Source: Bacillota bacterium
Lineage (GTDB): Bacteria > Bacillota > Dethiobacteria > DTU022
Length of the DNA: 28,539 bases
Direction of reading: 5' to 3'
Assembly (NCBI GenBank): GCA_012727685.1
Contig: JAAYGO010000224.1
Location: forward strand, 1-28,539
The notes below the pieces were generated by a model. It was not told the origin of the DNA, made no database searches, and saw only the letters and a list, made by a program, of their open reading frames with translations. Below, piece by piece: positions 23,924 through 28,539 of this stretch. The position numbers and the translations under genes are program-made. Within the stretch, counting starts at the first letter, position 1. Each line of letters opens with the position of its first letter.

Positions 23924-24559
23924 ATGGCACTGCAAAAAATACTTCTGGCCTTTCTGATCGGATTTCTGGTGACTCTTCCCCTGCATGATCCCGGGCGAGA
24001 GAGCGATTACTGCCTTTTATTGGCAAAAGGATTTGCCGGTATTGGTGCCGAAAGAATAGTTGACCGTCATTATATCTTTGTTCCCGGCGTTGACGGGCAC
24101 GAGTTGCAAGGCAAGATCAGCAATTTGCCCGCCTCTTCACGTACGGCAGTGAAGATCGCGGAATACGAGGATTTGAGCCTGCTCGTGGTCGAGGAAGCCA
24201 ATCCTGAAGGCTTCGGATCCGGCGCCATTAAAGAGCTAAAAGCAATGCTGGATCAAAGCGGTTTTTCTACGATTGAGGTCTGGAATAGCGAAGCACTCCT
24301 GCCGGGCGGGGCTGCCAGTGAAGATTTATTTCGGCGGGCCTTTGACCTGGCCGGCAGTCTGGGTGGAGAGGTTCAAAACGCTGCCGCATATAACGGATCG
24401 GTTCTCCTGCTGGCTTATCTCCCGCAGATTGGAACCAAAATCGTTCTGGAAGACGATCCGGTTAACTTGAATCTCGAGCTTTTTACCGATCCGGTTGCCG
24501 GCGGGATCCGGGTGCGGGCCGGCATTCCGCTTTTATTGTCTCCCTCACTGTATTTTTAA
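23924..24559 (+). CDS. ywmB: YwmB-family protein
   Basis: The 211-residue protein has an N-terminal hydrophobic segment (about 4-20) and a mixed alpha/beta region ending NLNLELFTDPVAGGIRVRAGIPLL, the conserved tail of the YwmB (TATA-box-binding-protein-like) family. Its function is unknown; location between the ATP synthase operon and murA is the conserved Firmicute position, which supports the assignment. GGAGGGAGAGGAG precedes the ATG. Sequence conservation in the middle is modest, so the call leans on context. Confidence 0.75.
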   Translation: MALQKILLAFLIGFLVTLPLHDPGRESDYCLLLAKGFAGIGAERIVDRHYIFVPGVDGHELQGKISNLPASSRTAVKIAEYEDLSLLVVEEANPEGFGSGAIKELKAMLDQSGFSTIEVWNSEALLPGGAASEDLFRRAFDLAGSLGGEVQNAAAYNGSVLLLAYLPQIGTKIVLEDDPVNLNLELFTDPVAGGIRVRAGIPLLLSPSLYF

Positions 24560-24590
24560 TTAAACCAATATACCTGGAAGGAAGAACTGC

Positions 24591-25889
24591 ATGGAGTCAG
24601 AGACACTGATTGTTCAGGGAGGCATCCCTTTAAGAGGTAGAATCAGAACCAAGGGTTCGAAAAATGCAAGCTTGCCGATCATGGCTGCCGCCCTTCTCTC
24701 GGCAGAAAAAATCATTTTACAAGGCGTTCCGGATCTCCTCGATGTGCAGACCATGATCGCGGTCCTGGAATCCCTGGGTGCGGCGGTTCGTTTCAGACCG
24801 CGTGAAGAAACGATCGAAATAACTCCCGGCAGTGCTCTGTCTTGTGAGCCGCCTCCTGCCCTGGTGCAGCAGATGCGCGCTTCTTTTCTGGTGCTGGGGC
24901 CGCTGCTGGCCCGCTGCGGCAAGGTGCGGCTTTCCTTACCAGGCGGGTGCGCTATCGGTTCGCGCCCCGTTAATTTGCATTTAAAAGGCCTTTCCGCCAT
25001 GGGGGCGAATTTGGAGGTCAGGGGCGGCTGCATTGAGGGAGAAACCGGCGGCCTGCGGGGTGCGCGGATTTACCTGGATTACCCCAGTGTCGGTGCCACG
25101 GAAAATATTATGGCTGCGGCAACTTTGGCGCGAGGCACTACCATACTGGAAAATGCGGCGTTAGAACCGGAAATTGTCGACCTGGCAAACTTCTTGAATA
25201 GCATGGGGGCCAAAATCAGCGGCGCCGGAACCACCACCATACGCATTGACGGTGTGGAGGCGCTGGGTGCGACAAAGCATACCGTGATACCGGACCGCAT
25301 TGAAGCGGGGACGCTGATGCTGAGCGGGGTAATCAGTGGAGGCGATATCATTGTGGAAAATATTGTCCCCGATTACCTGAAGCCCCTGCTGGCAAAGCTC
25401 CGCGAAGTCGGTGCGGTGGTGGAAGAAATTGAGCCCACTGCCATTCGGGTTGCTTCCAGCGGAACCTTGAAAGCCGTAGATTTGAAAACGCTGCCCTATC
25501 CGGGCTTTCCCACGGACCTGCAGCCTCAGTTCATGACCCTGCTGGCACTGGCTGAAGGCACCAGCATTGTTACGGAAACGGTTTTTGAAAACCGCTTTCG
25601 CCATGTGGAAGGATTGAGCCGGCTCGGGGCGCAGATTAAAGTGGAAGGCCATCACGCGATCATACAGGGTACCCGTATGCTTACCGGCGCTCCGGTCTGT
25701 GCCTCGGATCTCCGGGCGGGAGCGGCACTGCTTTTGGCCGCTTTGGCCGCGGAAGGAGTGACGGAGATTTCCGGCATTGTTCACCTCCGGCGCGGCTACA
25801 GCCGGCTTGAAGAGAGGTTGTCCCGGTTGGGGGCGCGGATCGAGATCGGGCGGCAGGTATCCGACCGGGCGTTAGGGCTCGGCAGCTAG
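24591..25889 (+). CDS. murA: UDP-N-acetylglucosamine 1-carboxyvinyltransferase
   Basis: MurA transfers enolpyruvate from PEP to UDP-GlcNAc, the first committed step of peptidoglycan synthesis. The 432-residue protein has KGSKNA (K24-N25 equivalent to catalytic K22-N23), the active-site cysteine C120 in LPGGCAIGSRPVNLH, and the C-terminal RVVEGLSRLG-like segment as RHVEGLSRLGA. Cysteine rather than aspartate at 120 predicts a fosfomycin-sensitive type. In Bacillus and relatives this copy (murAA) sits next to spoIID, as here. AAGGAAG precedes the ATG. Confidence 0.96.
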   Translation: MESETLIVQGGIPLRGRIRTKGSKNASLPIMAAALLSAEKIILQGVPDLLDVQTMIAVLESLGAAVRFRPREETIEITPGSALSCEPPPALVQQMRASFLVLGPLLARCGKVRLSLPGGCAIGSRPVNLHLKGLSAMGANLEVRGGCIEGETGGLRGARIYLDYPSVGATENIMAAATLARGTTILENAALEPEIVDLANFLNSMGAKISGAGTTTIRIDGVEALGATKHTVIPDRIEAGTLMLSGVISGGDIIVENIVPDYLKPLLAKLREVGAVVEEIEPTAIRVASSGTLKAVDLKTLPYPGFPTDLQPQFMTLLALAEGTSIVTETVFENRFRHVEGLSRLGAQIKVEGHHAIIQGTRMLTGAPVCASDLRAGAALLLAALAAEGVTEISGIVHLRRGYSRLEERLSRLGARIEIGRQVSDRALGLGS

Positions 25890-25912
25890 ATAAAGCCAAA
25901 TCAGTGGATCCC

Positions 25913-25943
25913 AAAAAAAGGCGGCTGCCTCAAAAGGGCAGCC
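25913..25943 (-). terminator. Intrinsic terminator reading on the minus strand
   Basis: GGCTGCC (25923-25929) pairs with GGCAGCC (25937-25943). Read on the minus strand the stem is followed by GCC and seven T residues (A-run at 25913-25919); on the plus strand no T-run follows. It therefore fits a transcript coming from the right, although it lies just after murA. Confidence 0.6.
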
Positions 25944-25968
25944 CTATCTATCACCCTGAGCTCCTTGT

Positions 25969-26021
25969 TGTCATTCTGAGGGTGGGTAAAAAAGAGATTC
26001 TTCGCTTCGCTCTGAATGACA
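25969..26021. repeat. MITE-like palindromic repeat, copy 2 (short)
   Basis: TGTCATTCTGAG (25969-25980) and CTCTGAATGACA (26010-26021) are inverted with one mismatch, around an AGATTCTTCGCTTCGC core identical in style to the other copies. Imperfect complementarity extends outward (CTGAGCTCCTTG against GAGGAGCAGAG). It occupies part of the 304-bp murA to spoIID gap. Confidence 0.65.
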
Positions 26022-26039
26022 TACGCGAGGAGCAGAGCT

Positions 26040-26156
26040 TCACTTCTCTACATCTTCGCCCAGACTGCATTTCTTAACTAACTCAACCACTTTTGCGACA
26101 GTCCCCTTGTTTTTTGCAGCGGCTTTTACGTGGTCTAATAGGAGGACAGGTTTCAT
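26040..26156 (-). other. Possible small ORF or gene fragment, 38 codons
   Basis: The minus strand encodes a 38-residue peptide beginning MKPVLLLDHVKAAAKNKG and ending CSLGEDVEK. Its Lys/Val/Ala-rich helical composition is unlike chance translation. No ribosome binding site precedes the ATG, and the frame is open further upstream into the spoIID antisense. A minus-strand terminator lies 100 bp downstream. It may be the 3' remnant of a lost gene. Not recognised. Confidence 0.2.
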
Positions 26157-26193
26157 ATATTGTTGATAAAACCTGATCACTCCGGAGGAAGCC

Positions 26194-27201
26194 ATGATCC
26201 GAAATGCCGCCATTCTTTTTTTGGGCATCGTTGTCATTGTCATCTGCTTGCCGGCTGCAGCGGTCAGTATCGGCCGCCCGCCTTCCCCGCGTATCGAACC
26301 GGAGGCAGAAGAGGAGCCGGAACCAGCACCGGAACCCGAAAGCATAAAAATCCGTTTTTATCGCACCGACTTGGATGAAGTTGTAACCATGGACCTGGAG
26401 GAATATCTGGTCGGTGTGGTGCTGGCGGAAATGCCCTCCTCTTTCGAGATGGAGGCGTTAAAAGCCCAGGCCGTGGCCGCCCGTACATATACGCTGAAAC
26501 GGAGCCGCCTGATGGGCGGTCAGGGTTGCGACAACTCCCCGGAACCGGCCGATATCTGTTCGGACAGCACCCACTGCCAGGCATGGCTTGATCCACAAAA
26601 AAAGGCTATGGATTCCTCTGCCGCTGAAGCGGATCATGATCTTGCCAGAGTTAGGGCGGCGGTCGAGGCTACGGCGGGAGAGGTGATCGTCTATGAAGGC
26701 CATTTAATTGAGGCGGTTTATCATTCCACCTGCGGCGGCAGAACCGAAAGCTCCCAGGCGATCTGGAGCGGCGGCCCGACTCCCTATTTACAGGATCTGA
26801 TCTGCCCTTATTGTAGCCATTCCCCCTACTATCGCCGGGAAACGCTGATCTCTTATGAGACCCTGGGCGAAGCCCTGCTCAAAGATGTTGCCATTCCGGC
26901 GGCAACAATGGCCCAACTGCCGCTCGCTGTTTTAGAAGAGACCCCTGGAGGCAGGGTGGGAATTTTGCAGGTTAGCGAAAGTAAATTTGAAGGAAAAGAA
27001 ATAAGAACCCTGCTGGGTCTCCCCTCCACCGCTTTCACCTGGGAACACCGTGAAGACGGACTGCTCTTTAAAACCCACGGCCACGGCCACGGTGTCGGCC
27101 TTTGCCAGTATGGCGCCGACGGGGCTGCTGCAAGCGGTAAAAATTACCGGCAAATTCTCTCCTTCTACTACCCCGGCACCGATATTATATTCACAAAATA
27201 A
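26194..27201 (+). CDS. spoIID: Stage II sporulation protein D
   Basis: SpoIID is a lytic transglycosylase of the mother-cell DMP complex that degrades peptidoglycan during engulfment. The 335-residue protein has a signal anchor at about 7-25, a Pro/Glu-rich linker (RIEPEAEEEPEPAPEPES), then the SpoIID domain: the candidate catalytic E79 in LAEMPSSFEMEALKAQAVAARTY, the STCGGRTES segment, cysteines in CPYC, and the C-terminal HGHGVGLCQYGADG. CGGAGGA precedes the ATG. SigE control is known in B. subtilis; no convincing SigE promoter was found, only a TCATATAT stretch upstream. It is followed by spoIIQ after a 51-bp gap with a strong hairpin. Confidence 0.95.
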   Translation: MIRNAAILFLGIVVIVICLPAAAVSIGRPPSPRIEPEAEEEPEPAPEPESIKIRFYRTDLDEVVTMDLEEYLVGVVLAEMPSSFEMEALKAQAVAARTYTLKRSRLMGGQGCDNSPEPADICSDSTHCQAWLDPQKKAMDSSAAEADHDLARVRAAVEATAGEVIVYEGHLIEAVYHSTCGGRTESSQAIWSGGPTPYLQDLICPYCSHSPYYRRETLISYETLGEALLKDVAIPAATMAQLPLAVLEETPGGRVGILQVSESKFEGKEIRTLLGLPSTAFTWEHREDGLLFKTHGHGHGVGLCQYGADGAAASGKNYRQILSFYYPGTDIIFTK

Positions 27202-27231
27202 TTGTATATAATTACCTCAAATGGTTAAAAT
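27202..27231 (+). promoter_or_regulatory. Candidate forespore (SigF-like) promoter of spoIIQ
   Basis: GTATA (27204-27208), a 14-bp spacer and GGTTAAAAT (27223-27231) resemble the SigF pattern GywTA-N15-GGnnAnAnT, one base short in spacing. The same bases also read as TTGTAT-N18-TAAAAT for SigA. In either reading transcription would start near 27237, between the hairpin loop and the ribosome binding site. Confidence 0.45.
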
Positions 27232-27244
27232 ACCATTTTGAGGT
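27214..27244 (+). promoter_or_regulatory. Hairpin covering the spoIIQ ribosome binding site
   Basis: ACCTCAAATGGT (27214-27225) pairs with ACCATTTTGAGGT (27232-27244): 12 base pairs, one bulged T, and the 6-nt loop TAAAAT. The GAGGTGAT ribosome binding site (27240-27247) shares its first five bases with the right arm. There is no T-run, so this is not an intrinsic terminator. Confidence 0.7.
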
Positions 27245-27252
27245 GATAATCA

Positions 27253-28080
27253 TTGGTCTCCCGGGTCAAAAAATCCAAACGTCAGGTTGAAAAATCAAAA
27301 TTCAAGCTATTGATCAATAAACTGACACATGCCGGCAGAATCGCCTTACAGAAAGTGGGGCTTCTTTTTAACTCGTTTCGGGGCGGGGTGCAAAAGCTCT
27401 ACCACCGGTTCCGGACCATGCCCCGTGTTTACCGGATCATGTCCATCTACCTGCTCACGCTTCTGCTGGCAAGCGGCTTTTTTATCTGGAATATTTACCG
27501 GTTGCGCCTGATCGAACCATATGCCGTTGAAGAGCCGCCGTTCGAGTGGTCGGTCTACAATGAAGAAGCGGAGCAAGCAGAAAATGAAATGAAAGAAGAG
27601 CAGGAAGAAGCGGTAGAAACAACGGTTGACAAGCCCGCAGAAGCGGCAGCGGATCCCGTGCCGGAGGCTCCCGAACCGGTAACGGAGCAGACTTCTGTTG
27701 AGGCCGCCTGGCCGCTTCGCGGCGAGCTGTTTTATGATTTCGCACAGATGCTGCGGGAGAAAACCCTTTATTACTATTCCAGCGGAATTGCTATTCAGGC
27801 TCCGGCGGGAAGTGAAGTAGCCGCCATTTGGGACGGAACGGTATCCAGGGTTAGCGAACGGGGCAAGCCCCATGGCCGCACCGTGGTCCTGGAACACCAA
27901 AATGCCTGCAAGAGCTATTACGGGGCCCTCGGCAATGTTCAGGTCAGAGAGGGTGATACTGTCAGCAAGGGTGAGATCATCGGCACAGTCGGACCGGGCT
28001 TTGCCAACGAACCTGATTACCTCTATCTGGAGATCATTGAGGCTGGCAAAGCGGTAGATCCGGGTAAATATCTGCCTTAA
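27253..28080 (+). CDS. spoIIQ: Stage II sporulation protein Q, degenerate M23/LytM domain
   Basis: SpoIIQ is a forespore membrane protein whose outer domain contacts SpoIIIAH of the mother cell, forming the channel between the two. The 275-residue protein has a basic cytosolic N-terminus (1-60), one membrane helix (about 63-81), an acidic Glu/Pro/Ala linker (105-150) and a LytM fold (about 155-272). The metal-binding motifs are lost: HxxxD is replaced by S177-GIAI with A180 in the Asp position, and HxH is replaced by Y256-L-Y258. It should therefore bind but not cut. The start is TTG 27253, 5 nt after GAGGTGAT. Clostridial homologues often keep these ligands. Some other M23 protein is possible, but the spoIID and spoIIID neighbours fix the identity. 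Confidence 0.92.
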   Translation: MVSRVKKSKRQVEKSKFKLLINKLTHAGRIALQKVGLLFNSFRGGVQKLYHRFRTMPRVYRIMSIYLLTLLLASGFFIWNIYRLRLIEPYAVEEPPFEWSVYNEEAEQAENEMKEEQEEAVETTVDKPAEAAADPVPEAPEPVTEQTSVEAAWPLRGELFYDFAQMLREKTLYYYSSGIAIQAPAGSEVAAIWDGTVSRVSERGKPHGRTVVLEHQNACKSYYGALGNVQVREGDTVSKGEIIGTVGPGFANEPDYLYLEIIEAGKAVDPGKYLP

Positions 28081-28165
28081 GATTATTTGCCCTCCTTGGT
28101 CAGTGTGGCGTACCTCGTTTTACTCGGGAAGAAGGAAGAGCAACAGCCCTACTTGCAGCCCCCTG

Positions 28166-28257
28166 ATGTCATCCTGAGGACAGCCCGAAGGAACTGGCAG
28201 CAGTACCCCGTTTGAAGATCTTCGCTGCGAAATCCTTTGCTTCGCTCAGGATGACAT
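28166..28257. repeat. MITE-like palindromic repeat, copy 3 (92 bp)
   Basis: ATGTCATCCTGAG (28166-28178) and CTCAGGATGACAT (28245-28257) are perfect 13-bp inverted ends. The right side has the TTTGCTTCGCTCAGGATGACA string shared in type with the other copies. No coding capacity. Confidence 0.75.
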
Positions 28258-28283
28258 TATAAGGGCCCTGGGGACTATGGCTG

Positions 28284-28364
28284 CTCTCCCTCCAAAGAGG
28301 GGGAGAGGGGATTTGGAATGGCGCCATTTTCGGCTTTCTGATTGTGCCCCGCCCGGCGGGGGCA
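28284..28364. repeat. Hairpin cluster accompanying copy 3
   Basis: Three palindromes lie in a row: CTCTCCCTCC/GAGGGGGAGAG (28284-28307), the perfect 12-bp AATGGCGCCATT (28317-28328) and TGCCCCGCC/GGCGGGGGCA (28345-28364). The last shares ATTGTGCCCCGC with the inverse of 11935-11946. With copy 3 these fill most of the 397-bp gap between spoIIQ and spoIIID. Confidence 0.5.
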
Positions 28365-28436
28365 TGGGGATCTAGCCTAAAATCGCTGCGAAACCCTGTC
28401 CTGCCCCGGTGGAAGTCATTTTTTATGCGGCCTCCT

Positions 28437-28444
28437 CATATAAT
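28437..28444 (+). promoter_or_regulatory. Possible -10 element of spoIIID
   Basis: CATATAAT matches the SigE -10 pattern (CATACAnT) at most positions and also contains TATAAT. It lies 33 bp before the spoIIID start. The -35 is unclear (ATTTTTTAT lies upstream). In B. subtilis spoIIID is SigE-dependent. Confidence 0.25.
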
Positions 28445-28477
28445 CTATGGAAAGCCGAAGAAAAAGGGGGCCCTGCG

Positions 28478-28539
28478 GTGCACGATTACATCCTCCAGCG
28501 GGTATTGGAGATCGGTAAATATATCGTGGAAACGAGGGC
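28478..28539 (+). CDS. spoIIID: Stage III sporulation protein D, N-terminal 20 codons, cut by the window edge
   Basis: From GTG 28478 the translation reads HDYILQRVLEIGKYIVET, closely matching the start of SpoIIID (HDYIKERTIKIGKYIVET in B. subtilis). SpoIIID is a small helix-turn-helix regulator of mother-cell genes. AAGGGGG precedes the GTG at 7 nt. Location after spoIIQ agrees with the Bacillus order. The DNA-binding part is beyond the window. Confidence 0.93.
   Translation, partial: MHDYILQRVLEIGKYIVETR

Noticed and set aside
25923..25943. Terminator of murA on the plus strand
   Set aside because: No T-run follows the stem on the plus strand; the T-run is only on the minus strand.

Overview
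The window reads as a chromosomal segment of an anaerobic, endospore-forming Firmicute of the class Clostridia. The evidence is the set of sporulation genes (sigG, spoIIR, spoIID, spoIIQ and the start of spoIIID) and a gene order like the rpmE-prfA-prmC-spoIIR-ywlC-ywlE-rpiB-glyA-[ATP synthase]-ywmB-murA-spoIID-spoIIQ-spoIIID block of Bacillus subtilis and relatives. Base composition is moderately GC-rich, and TTG and GTG starts are common. Genus cannot be fixed from the sequence; a Peptococcaceae- or Dethiobacter-like lineage is only a guess.

Layout. 1-1.8 kb: 3' part of a type I restriction hsdR, ending at a terminator shared with a convergent helix-hairpin-helix (DUF4332) gene. 2.5-3.3 kb: tadA, a degenerate repeat block and tRNA-Ser(CGA). 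3.3-3.6 kb: non-coding, with an 11-bp iteron array resembling DnaA boxes and an AT-rich tract. 3.6-7.0 kb: a membrane-anchored glucosaminidase-like protein, rpmE with terminator, prfA-prmC. 7.0-7.5 kb: nikR on the minus strand. 7.6-9.1 kb: sigG overlapping spoIIR. 9.2-14.9 kb: Na/Pi cotransporter-PhoU protein, sua5/tsaC, a 390-bp repeat cluster, ywlE-type phosphatase, rpiB, glyA, dCMP deaminase. 15.1-23.8 kb: a complete nine-gene V/A-type ATPase operon in Enterococcus hirae order (ntpF-I-K-E-C-G-A-B-D). 23.9-28.5 kb: ywmB, murA, spoIID, spoIIQ and the first 20 codons of spoIIID, with repeats in the gaps.

The main point is that the V/A-ATPase occupies the place where relatives carry the F1Fo ATP synthase operon. 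Its c-subunit (NtpK) keeps the full Na+-ligand set of the E. hirae enzyme, so a sodium-coupled rotary ATPase is predicted. The nine genes would build one complex: A3B3 catalytic head, C/D/F rotor parts, E/G-type peripheral stalks, and the I plus K membrane ion path.

The sporulation genes span both compartments. sigG and spoIIR are forespore genes, here in one overlapping unit; spoIID is a mother-cell gene and spoIIQ a forespore gene. A strong hairpin between spoIID and spoIIQ covers the spoIIQ ribosome binding site, and a promoter-like sequence has its -10 in the hairpin loop. This suggests that read-through mRNA from spoIID would be silent for SpoIIQ while mRNA from the internal promoter would be translated.

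Three gaps carry copies of a palindromic TGTCATYCTGAG-ended element, two of them with shared satellite hairpins: a small non-autonomous repeat family.
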